A stretch of 24,607 nt of DNA from Phanerochaete sordida (taxonomy: Eukaryota > Basidiomycota > Agaricomycetes > Polyporales > Phanerochaetaceae). Made by a program: the position numbers and the translations under genes. The stretch lies in contig BPQB01000170.1 in the NCBI GenBank assembly GCA_019973155.2, positions 1 to 24,607 on the forward strand. Reading direction: 5' to 3'. Below are positions 9,658 through 20,097 of the stretch, one piece after another; the first letter of the stretch is position 1, and every line of letters starts with the position of its first letter. The notes under the pieces were generated by a model. The model had not been told where the DNA came from. It searched no databases and was given only the letters and a program-made list of their open reading frames with translations.

Positions 9658-11345
9658 ATGGCTAAGGGCAGCAGTATTGTGTCTGCTGCAAAGGAAACCA
9701 TACAGAGTCTCAAGCGCAAGACATCTAATATCTCTACTAATAGTACAGATGTTGCCAAGAAGCTTTGCCCCAAAGAAGCAGGTTCCCGACTCCTTCTGAT
9801 AACACTTCCATCGCTACGAGTCATGTGCCGCCGCTGACCACTCTAGGCCATGGCAGTGACTGTCACAGCATCTTGTTGATGTCCCAAGCCTCACAGTGTT
9901 CTGTAGTCGACGACATTTCTGAGATGCAAAGAAGGAGCTTGGTGAGTATAACAAACATACACAACGCTCAGAGAACATTCACCTAGCCAATGTGGATAAC
10001 AGCCGAGATGATGATGAAGGAGTGGAGGTCAGCGGTCTATCCCTTTTTCAAGGCCAAAATCATCAAGCAAGAGGTCATCGCGCTCGCTGGTTCCACTGCA
10101 CGGCACCTGGCTGCAAAGGGTATGCTACGCGCTGGCTCGAAAAGGCCAATCACACATCAACAAGCAGTCTTTGCAATCGCTTGAAGACTTGCATTTGCTG
10201 GGATAACAGTACCAAGGGTGGCGACACTACAACTCTGGAGCACACCCTCGCGCACTACGCTGACACTTCGGAGGCCCGTCCACTGCTCAAGCAGTACCTA
10301 CGAACAAGCTAGCTTATGTCAGGGTGACGTACTCAACACCACAGTTAACTTTGATGGAGACACGGTTCATTTGGTTCATCTTGCCTGTGCTGTTGACGTT
10401 TTGTGTTTTGCTAGTTGTACTGATGCTGTATATGGGGCTAAAGTTGTGCGCTGGGTTGCGGAGAACAAACAGCCCTACAACATCATCAAAGACTGTGGCT
10501 TTCTGAAGCTTATGAAGACCGGAAGACCAGAATACTACAAATGGTCACCCTTGACCATTTTGTGTGATGTCAAGAAGGTCTTTGCACATGTCTGTAGTTG
10601 CATTGCACAGATGGTGCATGTACATGTACATATTTAGTGTCAGTTGAAGGCTATATGACAGCTCACTGACGTACTTGCAGGATTTCAATGGCGAGCTCAA
10701 CTTCACCACCGACACATGAACTTCTCTGAACCAGAAGGCCCTTGTGGCGTTTGCTGAGTACTTGCATCACGAGGGAACACCATTGAGCTTTTTGCTGGAT
10801 GTTGTCGAGATAGCAGAGTTGCACACGGGTGAGGCATTGGCTGACGCGTTTGTCAAGGTTCTCAACCACTTCGGTATCAAGGAGAAAGTGAGCATGCTCT
10901 TTGCAATTGTGGAGCAAACATAATACTTACATTAAGCTTCTAGTCACTTGCTGTAACCGCGGATAACGCAGTGTTGAAACTATGATCAATGCGCTGCAGG
11001 ATCATGTCAACTTGTTCTCTGGCACTGCAAACCACAGGCGCTGCTTTGCCCACATCGTCAACCTGTGCGCAAAGAGTGTGCTTCAACCATTGGACACCGA
11101 GAAGAAGAAGAAGAAGGGCGAGGTGCTGGACAAGGCAGAGCAAATGTTGCAGGAGTTGGCCGAGGAGCTAGAGCTTGAAAGTAATGGTGGAGACCAGGAT
11201 TTGGGGCTGGACAAAGAAGAAGACAGGAAGGACGATAGTGCTGATGGTCTTGTTGACGAGCTGCTGGAGTTTACAAAGGCTGGGTGGGCAGATTTGCTCA
11301 AGAAAGTCTATCCCGCCAAGATGATATTAGCTAAAGCCAGTAGTA
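9658..11345 (+). pseudogene. hAT-superfamily transposase pseudogene (BED finger plus partial core)
   Basis: Family call rests on ordered motifs spread over several frames. From the ATG at 9658 the N-terminus reads MAKGSSIVSAAKETIQ. A BED-like zinc finger follows near 10070-10200 (FHCTAPGCKGYATRWLEK, then TSTSSLCNRLKTC). Next come VVRWVAENKQPYNIIKDCGF and LMKTGRPEYYKWSP (about 10440-10550). The exon from 10681 reads DFNGELNFTTDT, then a TGA at 10717-10719 where hAT proteins normally have the Trp of TDTWT. A 56-nt intron (10888-10943) leads to SLAVTADNAV, then a frameshift, and the hallmark HRRCFAHIVNLCAKSVLQPL near 11034-11093. Lys-rich and acidic sequence follows and homology stops near 11345, so the C-terminal dimerisation region is absent. 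Nonsense codon, frameshifts and truncation make it non-functional. Confidence 0.82.
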
Positions 11346-11642
11346 CATGTTTGTTATCACGCACCCCTCATCCCTGACTGCCTTATCCTCTTCACAGCTT
11401 CGTAAAGTTACCTTCTCCATCATCAGTGATCTTCTTTGCACATGCATTTATGAAACATTTAGACTTGTGACACTGCTGCTTCTGTCATTTTATAATAACT
11501 GCCTCCAGAGGGCATCAATAGATTTCAAACAAATCCCTGAAAACAGCCTGCTTTTATTTTCCTGATTGTGTGTGCAGATTTAGATTTAATGTATTGTAAA
11601 AAGCAATGTAGGCGAAAGAGAAGAAATCGTACCCGCCGAGCG
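11346..11642. other. Junction between two truncated transposase genes
   Basis: No gene seen. This interval separates the 3' break of the plus-strand hAT pseudogene from the 3' break of the minus-strand CMC-type gene. The tract GAAGAAATCGTACC at 11620-11633 recurs at 15360-15373 and may mark shared repeat sequence. Confidence 0.35.
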
Positions 11643-14244
11643 CTATGCGCTACGGCCCACTCTGAGCAAGTCGGAACATACAAGTCTCAGGTACTCGTGA
11701 ATTGAGTCGAGTTCCCTAGGTACTGCATTTGGGTTTGTGCGTTGGCGCAGGGCGTTTCCATTGACCCAGACCTCAAGCCACTGAGTTTTCATGATCCCTA
11801 AAGCGAAAGGGTTACAATGGACTCGGAACTAGACTCAGAAAACCGAGGACGCACCGAGAAAGATGCTATGCATCGGATCAATGATCGTCATGCGCACAGG
11901 ATTCCAATAGGGTAGGCGGTTCAGCTCGGACCAGCGTACGCCATGCTCCTTACAGAACGCGTCGCGATCTTTCTTCGTGCCCAGGTTCCGGTACTCCTCC
12001 GCGAGCTTCCGATGTCGAGCCGGATCGCGGGGCGGAAATTCTGAGGCTGCGTTATTCATATGGCGCTCGCAGATAGTGTGACACTCACCACCGACTGTCA
12101 TTCCCTTGGCCGTCTTGAGTTCGCCAAGAGGCAGCGTACAGCGCGTGCAGCAGTGCGATTTCGTTGCATGATCGCCAAATCCGCTAATCCGGCACGTAGC
12201 TGAATGGTCACAGCATACAGCAATTAGAAGAAGCCGCACGCTGCGGCCTGATTCATATATCAGCACGTAGCGCATGTGGAGCGAAGGTGAAAGTACTATT
12301 CACCTTCAGGGTTACTCCGAGTCTTTACCTTAATCCCGCGTTCGTAGAGCATGAGCAAATCGTCGACAAAGGCCTTCATGAAGAACTGGAGTTCGTCGGC
12401 ATTGAGTTCGCTCGGCCCCGGAGTCAGACCGCATAGCAGCAAATTCTCCGGACGGTACCTGGCGTTCATATGAGACGGTGAGTCCACGCACACACTGGAG
12501 ACATACCGTAGGTGTGGTTCGAGATTTTGCACGCATAGAGACAAGGCTCCTGTACTATGGGACTCTGCAAATGCAGACTTGGCGAAACCAAATCTATATC
12601 AATTCAGCCAAGGTCAGGTACGCATACAGCCGCCCGAAACTCACCCATCGAAGCCAAGAGTCACACCAATGCGCAGCTCTGGCGGCCGTCGTGTCGCTTG
12701 GCTGTTTGCAAAGAACGGTAGCTTGTCTGGCCCTGGAACCGTTCTCCAGATCTCGCCGTCTTGTACACGTCGCAAATTCTTGCCATCGAACGGTGGTTCA
12801 TCTCGCCACTTGTCGAGCTCGTTCTCCATTGACGGCGTGCTGTTGATCAGGTCAGCGATGAGCTCCGATGGCAAGCGCATCGGTGTCTGCATCGCAGGCT
12901 TGGCAGAGCACTTCGGGGGCGCCTTGGTTTGCCAATCGACAGATAGAGGTGCGGGCGCGAGGGCCGGGAAAGTGTTGTCCCTAAAGAGTGATACACTGCA
13001 TCTGTCGCACTTGCGGTCTGGGTCAGACTCGGCGCTATATATGCGACGGCACCGGGGGCACATGGGTGCAATGCTGAAGCGGTCCTCGAGGTGAAGCCGC
13101 TTGAAGGCAGTCTTGAGGGTCTGCGGTGTGTCCTCAGAACCGTCGAGTATCCCAAGAGACTTGCAGATTAGGATGACAGCGCTGAGTAGAAGGGCCGATG
13201 CGCGATGGGATAGCCGGTATTCGATGTGCAGAAAGGCGACGAGTAGGAGAAGCGGTCGGAAGAACCAGACCGAGCACGACTGCTGCACCATTTCTCTTGC
13301 GCTTCGAGGTGGTTCGAAGGGCTCACCTCGACCCTGAGGTCCGAGGCGCGGAGTTGACGGGGGACTGGAGGAGGGATACCAGCCGAGGGATGGAGACCGA
13401 CTGGGAGACGGAGCGCGTCCGGGACGCTCGAAAACCGCAATATTTGACGCTATTCGAGCGTAAATATCGGAGGACTTTGTACAGAAGAGATTAGAGATAA
13501 CGAACCTTCAGGATGATCGTCGAGCTCGTCGTCGTCATCGGACGCTTCCTCCAGCGCTGGAGGGTCGTCCAGGCCAAGTGAGCGCGACGATTGAGCAGTG
13601 TGCTCGACGTAGTCGATGAAAGGCGAGTCCTCGCGTGGGCGAGGCGACACAAGGCCGCCTGCAAGAGACACAGAGGGGGAGGACACACCACGAGCATTTG
13701 GCTGAGAACGTGAAGGCGTTCTCGGCATGCTACGCTCCCGATGCGGACTCGCTGGCGGCTGACGGCCTCCCTGTTGACGAGGGCTACCAGCATGCTGCGG
13801 CAGCTGCGCAGTCGACGGTTCTCTTGGTGTGAGCGGGCTTGCGGCAGCCTGACCGCTTCGTGGAGCCCGGGCGGCGCTCTGCCCGCTCTGAGCCTGAACA
13901 TCGAGCCGTGGAGATGACGGCATAGCAATGCGCGTAGGCACACTTGTAGTAGAGCCGAGGGTACGCGCGGCGGTGCGTTCAAGGTGTCGAGGTTTGGGTT
14001 GTATGGTGCCTGGCCTCGAGCCGGCAGCGGTTCCTTGTCGGGGGAGCTGGGACCGTGAGCCCCGAGGAATAGGCGGAGGCATCGCTTCGCCATCGCTGTC
14101 GCTGTCGACTTGCTTAGACCGCTTCCGCGCGTGCGCTCTGGCTTCATATGCCGGAACAAGTCCGCCCCTGCAGTCGTCGCAGAAGCAGGGGACCATGCGC
14201 TGGGAAGAGACCGTCTTTCGAGACGGTTTAAGAATAAGCATCAT
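11643..14244 (-). pseudogene. CMC/CACTA-like transposase, C-terminally truncated
   Basis: Runs leftward from the ATG at 14244. N-terminal metal knuckle PCFCDDC with a following His, then a long Ser/Pro/Arg-rich linker and an acidic patch (DDDDELDD). The next exon, open from about 13455, carries LLLLVAFLHIEYRL, a CxxC...CxxC zinc ribbon (MCPRCRR, CDRCS) and ELRIGVTLGFDG. Introns with GTGAGT or GTATGT donors then join FGFAKSAF, ALSLCVQNLEPHLR, YRPENLLLCGLTPGPSELNA, VDDLLMLYERGI, CCDHSATCRISGFGDHA, FPPRDPARHR, HGVRWSELNRLPY and IDPMHSIFLG. One more exon (11797-11643) adds MKTQWLEVWVNGNALR and ELDSIHEYL before a stop. This order matches basidiomycete transposases related to tnp2/CACTA. The expected C-terminal part, with the final catalytic acid, is missing. 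The join near 13450-13510 did not resolve cleanly and may hide a small lesion. It differs from the intact Plavaka copy, so it is a separate family. Confidence 0.78.
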
Positions 14245-14841
14245 AAATGCGTGTCGAATAGACGTACCTGGCGCGATGGACTGGCGCGTTCATGACGCGA
14301 GGCCGACATGGCAAGTGGGGGCACCTTGCGCGGGCGAAGTGGTGGTTGCGGGTAAGGAAGGCGGAGTTGAGGACGACTCTGTAAAAAACGGGCTCGTTAT
14401 ATGCGTACCTGCAAGCAGAGAAGCTGATAGGACCTACCTCGGCTTTGGGCTAAGTCTCGGTAGGTGAACATACCGCACGGCCGTGTCAGAGCGCCTACAT
14501 TGACCCGTTTAGGTCAGGGTAGAGCGGCAAGCGTGGGCTATCCAGACTTTCCGCAGGCCATCTGCCAGGGTCACCACGTCGACGGGCTAGCAAGACCAAG
14601 CCATACTATCAAGTTAGGTAGAGTATATTTTCACATTGCTAGCTCTAATTACACCGCCTATCCGGACTTTGCGTACTCAGGCCGGGCACGCAGTGTATGG
14701 CTTCTGGTAGCTTAATTATTTGGTTTGCCTTTGGCAGGAAAGTAATGCATCACTTTTGAGCCTTGACTCTAAGCTGTTATGCATTACTTTGCAGTTTTCC
14801 CCATAATGCAGGGTAAATGAGTGGACAATAGCAAAAAAAAA
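14245..14841. other. Upstream flank of the minus-strand transposase, no gene
   Basis: GC-rich to about 14700, then AT-rich. No coding frame with support. Two short look-alike blocks, TATCCAGACTTTCCGCA (about 14539) and TATCCGGACTTTGCGTA (about 14659), lie 120 bp apart. An inverted repeat occurs at 14736-14794. Confidence 0.4.
14736..14794. repeat. Short inverted repeat
   Basis: AAAGTAATGCAT on the left is matched by ATGCATTACTTT on the right, a perfect 12-bp inverted repeat separated by about 28 bp. It could form a hairpin or be a solo terminus pair of a tiny element. No coding function. Confidence 0.6.
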
Positions 14842-14915
14842 GCGCACCTGAGCAGAATTGAACCTGCAGCTCTTTAAGAAATACCTTTGCTGTTAACAAC
14901 TACGCTACTTGGGAT
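14833..14915 (-). other. tRNA-like remnant (possible SINE head or tRNA pseudogene)
   Basis: On the minus strand the sequence has a box-A-like GTAGCGTAGTTGTTAAC, an anticodon-loop-like TTCTTAA (would read CTT, Lys), a box-B-like GGTTCAATTC with a GCAG/CTGC stem, and then nine T residues at 14841-14833, a pol III terminator. Acceptor halves do not pair and the D and anticodon stems are imperfect, so this is not a functional tRNA gene. A tRNA-derived SINE or pseudogene is the better reading. Confidence 0.35.
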
Positions 14916-15654
14916 AGTGTTTAACATGGCTTTAGTCATAAGAGAGCTATATGTATGCACAGCTCACATTAGTGTTCTAGGGCTTTAGAGCTTTTGAGTT
15001 CAGAGTAGAAGGCAATGTTTACCCTCTGTTGTCTAAATGTGCATGTACTTGCCTGTCACGCTAATATTGCTACTAACTGGGCAACATCACAAGGCTGGGA
15101 TTATAGTGAACACACTTCAATATGTACAGTATCTCAAAACTATGGCTTTTAGCTCTGATATCTTGTTGGAACTTGAGAGCTCTTCCTTTTGACTTTTGCA
15201 CTTCTGCATATGTTTCAGTTGGTGTGGTACATATTACACGGTTACAATCTGTTCTCTTGTCCATGGTTCACTGAATAGCTTCATCAATATGATCCCTTTG
15301 TATTTCTTGTTGTGATGCAATATTCTTAAACTGAGTGCTTGTGTTTTGTGCGCTCTCATGAAGAAATCGTACCTGCCAATTTTTGGCCCTACCTACCTAG
15401 TCAGCTCAGGAGGGATGAAGATGAGGGACATAGAGTCTGAACCCTAGTGGTTATGGACAGCTATCATAAGCTTTGGAGCAAGAATCATCAGCTGTACAGT
15501 TTTAACGTGGCACAAACTCTGCAAACGAGCCTAAGGGTTCGAACCCGAGCGTGGCATTTCCTTCGTAAAAATATGAGCGTTAATAGTCAAGGCTCATCTT
15601 CCTTCAGATACTTGTCCCACAATAACACAACGCACGACTGAGGGGCCTGGAGGG
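14916..15654. other. AT-rich intergenic stretch
   Basis: No gene supported. Contains the repeated tract GAAGAAATCGTACC at 15360 and a palindromic box-B-like GGGTTCGAACCC near 15535 without a convincing box A. Confidence 0.35.
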
Positions 15655-16400
15655 ATGTTACGCCTATCAAGCAGACAATGTAGCTTTGAAAAGTTGGTAC
15701 CATGGGTCATTCTCGTGCGCCGTGTCTACTTTTCAGAAAAACTCATGGCAGAGATTCTGGAGACCTTTGACACAGACGATCCCAAGGGTCAAAGGGCTTT
15801 CAGAACCTGTCTACAGGTTCCTCAGCAGCTCCAATTTATCTTCCTCCAATTGACATACATGACAGTACGCAGTTATTCCGAATTGAAGGCTCTGAGACGT
15901 TCCTCCTTGTCATACGGCATTTTACCATCTACGCCAGTATCGCCCACATCGTGACTACTCTGATTCTTAGCGCATCCTCAAATATTTCCTGGTCGATGCC
16001 CTCCTCCCTTTCATCTACAGATATCTGCATCCTCACTACCATAGAGTTCATTCTGTATCGTCCTCAGGAGTTGCGCCTGTACTGAGTGACGTTTAGAGCA
16101 TGCACCTGCCTATCCACTTGCATTGCTGAACCTCGGGCTTCCATCTTAGATCCCTAGAGCTCCAGTGCGTTAACTTGCCCATGAGTACCACAATCAGTAT
16201 TAGTCACCTGTTACTCGCCATATCCATCGACGTGCTTACAATTGGGAGCATTACCGTGGAGGAAGACTTGCCCCAGAATTTGACGACCAGACCCTCGCTA
16301 CAACTTCCCTTTCCAGAGTCATACACCCTGAGCATTAATGTGTTGGAGGTTTTCTCAGGAACATGTTAGGCTCTGTGTTAGCTGACTGAGCTCAAAATTG
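15655..16400 (+). pseudogene. Degraded F-box-like protein fragment
   Basis: The frame at 15655-15954 reads LMAEILETFDTDDPKGQRAF, RTCLQVPQQLQFIFLQLTY and SYSELKALRRSS, a helix pattern like the N-terminus of basidiomycete F-box proteins. A frameshift near 15955 leads to a second frame (TLILSASSNISWSMPSSLSS, FILYRPQELRLY) and stops at about 16083. A further open stretch at 16163-16369 (MSTTISISHLLLAISIDVL) has the leucine/isoleucine periodicity of degraded LRR-like sequence. Frame changes and stops indicate a pseudogene. The F-box assignment is from pattern only and could be wrong. Confidence 0.35.
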
Positions 16401-17394
16401 ACAACTTGACATTGCTCCAGCTGGGTGACGTTGACTGAACGGCATGGCATAACATATAGAGCCTACTTAAATAGAATAAGGTGACTCTAAAAATGCTTGC
16501 CCTGTGCATGGACATCATGAACAATGAGAACGTACAAGGTGAGCCAATTTATGCTAATGACAGAGCACAACACTGACTGACGAATGAAGATCCAGAGGCG
16601 GTTTGACAGTCCATGCCTTGGAAGACCTGCACAATGCTACATACCGCTGTGCTCTCTATGATTTTCCACAATCGACAGACCCTTCATGTTACGTCATCAC
16701 AATTGCAGTGGTTTATGCAGTGGATGGAGCAACTCCCGTCATCTGCGTCTCATATTCGCATGGTAATGGACTGCACTCAGGTGATAGACTAGAACACCTT
16801 GGAGAAGTGGCTGAAGGTCGAATTTCCCTGGAAATTCTTGGCAGAGGAATTGAGTCATTGTTTAGAGGTTGAGGTGGTGGAGGTTGAGGTGGTCCATGAC
16901 TTCTTCGCTTAGGAGGACATTCTAAAAGACAGCAGTGCAGAGGCGTACTTGCAGAAGGGATTTATAGGTAGGTCTCTATGGCACTCCTTTGCATACCCTA
17001 ACTGTCAACTAAATCTGCTACAGACGAAAGAGTGTGACTGTTGAAAAGTAAAAGTAACTGACATCCATGCCCAGAAGAAGTATAAAGCGATGCACTCAGA
17101 AATATAATCGAATAGATATCTCACCACTATCTCAGCAGATGAGCCAGTATAGGACGGAGCAGCACAATATTTGAGAGCGGTGCCACTCACCCTCGCATTC
17201 CGCCGTCTTTGAGCGCTGACATCCCACGAGTCAGTGTTGCGCCTACATTTGACCGTGCAGGCTCGTCAAGCAAAGAGTTTGCAAATGTAATTAATCTCCT
17301 ATGTATTACAGAAATCCGGCGCACATGACATCAAATGACTATTGTACATTCATTTTTAGGAAAGCTCAGCACGGATCAAGTCCCCTTTTTCCTT
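16401..17394. other. AT-rich region with uncertain degraded coding traces
   Basis: A possible intron (GTGAGC near 16539, ending GAAG near 16589) precedes an open stretch at 16603-16872 (ALEDLHNATYRCALYDF). It may be the tail of the F-box-like remnant. A 15-bp unit GAGGTTGAGGTGGTG is repeated twice around 16865-16895. No confident gene. Confidence 0.3.
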
Positions 17395-18615
17395 CTACGC
17401 TGAAGGCACCATAACGCAATCCGTGTTGACGACCACGGTGGTGTCCACGTCAAAGCCGACAAAGCAGCAGTAGGCGACGTTGGGGTACGCCACATCTTTG
17501 GCCTGATTGCCGGAACAGACAGAGAATCTGTAAAAGTAGGTTAGATGAATGTAAGTGAAAAGCATGTGTAGTACTCACTTCATGATCGCCTGCCTAACAC
17601 CAGTTTCGTCGCTGTGGGCCTTCTAGGCCTCGTACTTTGCGGAGCTGTACACGGTGAGCTTCACGCATTGCATCTTCCTTGAGTATTCAGAGCCCTCGTG
17701 CTTGGAAGCCCCCATGTGGCAGCACAAAATTCTAGCCAAAGATAAGTACGTACTTCGCGAGTGGATGAAGCGACTTATCAATCATATCAAACCTTCTCCA
17801 AAGCTACCAAGCACCTCATTGACAGCTCCTGTGAGTCTTGAATGTTTGCTGCGATGTTGGAGGGCTAGAGGAGATATGAAACGGTCAGTGGAATCGGCTC
17901 CTGAATTACCTGGGCAGTATTTTGGGAGGGCAGCCATGGTTTGTTTGAGTAGCGAGGCCTAAAAAATGTTGGGAGGAGGAGAGAGAGAGAGAAGAGGGTA
18001 AAGGACAATGAGGCAGGCATCTGCAAAAACCCATTCTGTGAATCCACGCAAATGAGTACCAATTAGCACTAACGAGCCTAAAGTGAGCACAAATAGCAAA
18101 ATTAGCAGGATTAATGAAAGGACTATAGCTAATTAGCACCAATTAGCTACTATGTGGCTGCTATTTTTTGCTATTTCACTACTAATAACTTCTGCATTGC
18201 ATTGCTTAGCTGAAAGGGCACAGTTTAGCAGCAAATTATATGCATTAGCAACAAATTAGCAACAGATTAGCAACTTTTAGCGGAATTAGCAAAATTAGCA
18301 ATGTTAGCAATTCATTCATGCTAATTCACAGAATGGGTTTTTGCAGATATCAGGAGGGCAAGATAAAGCGAGGAACTCACATCACGGTAAAGTCCCTGCA
18401 ACACTCTGCAAAGCGCTGAAAACTAACCTTAAATTGGTGAGATAGCCTGAAACGACAATCTGGGACTCACCGTAAAAGCGAAGCAACATCGAGATGACAA
18501 GGCCTTGAGCATAGGCGTTCGTGTGTGGTAGAGGGAGAAGGAGAAGTTGCGCGGGTAAGAGGAAGGGTGGGTGGGTGAGCAGAAAGGATGCCATTATGTA
18601 CAACAGCCATAGCAC
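17395..18615 (-). pseudogene. Decayed multi-exon gene, product unknown, interrupted by miniature element
   Basis: The best-supported part is 17715-17395: an ATG at 17715, a GTGAGT donor at 17578 and a TTTTACAG acceptor ending at 17528 (51-nt intron). The join keeps frame through VAYPNVAYCCFVGFDVDTT to a stop at 17397-17395. An in-frame TAG at codon 31 (after SSAKYEA) breaks it. Upstream, splice-like signals bound short segments such as LLKQTMAALPKYCP (after a TTTTTTAG near 17963) and a hydrophobic, signal-peptide-like N-terminus at about 18591-18470 (MASFLLTHPPFLLPAQLLLL). Grouping all of these into one gene is inference. Element C sits between the N-terminal and later segments, in what would be an intron. 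Product not recognised; the Cys pair and putative signal peptide suggest a secreted protein. Confidence 0.35.
18021..18346. mobile_element. Element C: 326-bp MITE with long terminal inverted repeats
   Basis: The termini CTGCAAAAACCCATTCTGTG and its inverted complement CACAGAATGGGTTTTTGCAG match perfectly over about 23 bp, flanked on both sides by AT (18019-18020 and 18347-18348), which is either a 2-bp target duplication or part of the repeat. The interior is AT-rich and composed of degenerate ATTAGCA words. No coding capacity. The outer nine bases CTGCAAAAA are shared with element A. Confidence 0.88.
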
Positions 18616-20097
18616 CTGGAGGCAATGGGCAGGACGATCTTTGGTATTGTTGTGTGCTCTTGTGCCCTATTTTACGTTGCAGGACGTATGTGATCTGGGC
18701 GCGGACTTGTACACAAGCCCGAGTATCCCTAGAAGATGCCACAGCACTTACTGCTGTGCGGGCACTACTAACGTGGCACACCGCTTTAACATGGATTGCG
18801 CGCGGCGCGCACTGTATGCTCACGGTTTTGGCTTTGACTGTCTCACGCAGGATTTATCATGAATTGCGTGACCCCCAAAATTTCGTAGCACCACGGCTGC
18901 AAGGCCCCTCGCACATGTCTCACAATATTTAGGTGAGAAATATATCCATTCATGTCTATACATACTACAAGATCGTTGAGCAAGGACCTGAAGGGCGGGC
19001 TGGGCACGCTGCAAAGGTCGCACGCACGCCTGAGGTCGTTGTTCCACACGATGTGGACAGCAAGAACGGCTTGATGCAGAAGACTGTTCTCGTGCACAGT
19101 GCACGGGCAGACTTTACACTTGGTGGGTGAAACATGTTCATGGCTGTGAGCACAGCCGTGCTTACTGTCTGCATTGTGAAGGAGACAAGAGGGCGCGTGG
19201 TGCGTGCCCAAGATTAGTGTACTGCACAAAGCGGAAAGAATACGTGTCACGCGCGTGGGCAGTGATCTCCAGCTGCTGTGGACGATCTCTCAAGACAGAC
19301 ACATGTGGATAACGGAGAGATTGATAGAAGGCAGGCAAAGAGTGAAGTATGTAGGAAGAAGCAAAGTGTGATGCGTCGTGTTGATGCTCACATCCTAGGT
19401 GCCCTGAATGACAAACCCACAGCTCCTTCGCGCATGAACCACAATTAATTTGCACATGATTTTTACATATTTGGGATGCTAGAAGAATGTACTACCTACT
19501 GTGCTATTAAGTAATGAGGTGTGGTGCAGCATGTTTACTGAGGTGGACAGCCCAGAGTGAACAAGCGCCCATTAACTTCCGACAGGGACAATGCAAATAA
19601 CGGGCGGTCAGAAAACGGAGAGAACACAAGAGTAGTATATGTACCGAAGTACCTATGTCTCACTGCTGAGATAATTTTACCAAGAGCACAGACCTAAACA
19701 AATTGTTTAAGTTTGACTACAAAAATTGTATTGAACCCTAACCCCATTTTGATTAACTCAACTGATGGGGCATACAAAAAAGGTTCCCACGGTTTTGCAC
19801 TCGTTTTTCATGACAGAGTTGACGAGGTCAAAATCTGCCTGTAGGGCCAGGGGTGTAACATAAATGTTTCTCTATAAATTCAGAAATTGTAATTCTGCTA
19901 ATCATATTACTGACTGATCAACAAGGTATTATTATTGGTACACAGAATCGCAGCTTCCATTCTGCGTACTTTCAGTACATGAAATGCTTCATGTTGCACT
20001 CGAATTTCGAAAATGTGTGCCAATGTGCGTTACGTGGTCCTACTATATGGAACACTACTGTAGATAACTCAAGCATGTTTTACAATTTTGCTGGCAT
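18616..20097. other. Intergenic DNA without a supported gene
   Basis: Several short open frames overlap on both strands between 18520 and 19455 but none shows a domain or consistent splice structure, and their codons look like chance. From 19450 onward the sequence is AT-rich with no frame of note. Confidence 0.4.

Noticed and set aside
15530..15550. GGGTTCGAACCC as the B box of a tRNA gene
   Set aside because: It is a palindrome and no A box or cloverleaf could be drawn on either strand.
18520..19455. Several overlapping frames of 60-135 codons on both strands
   Set aside because: No shared frame, no splice structure and no recognisable domain.
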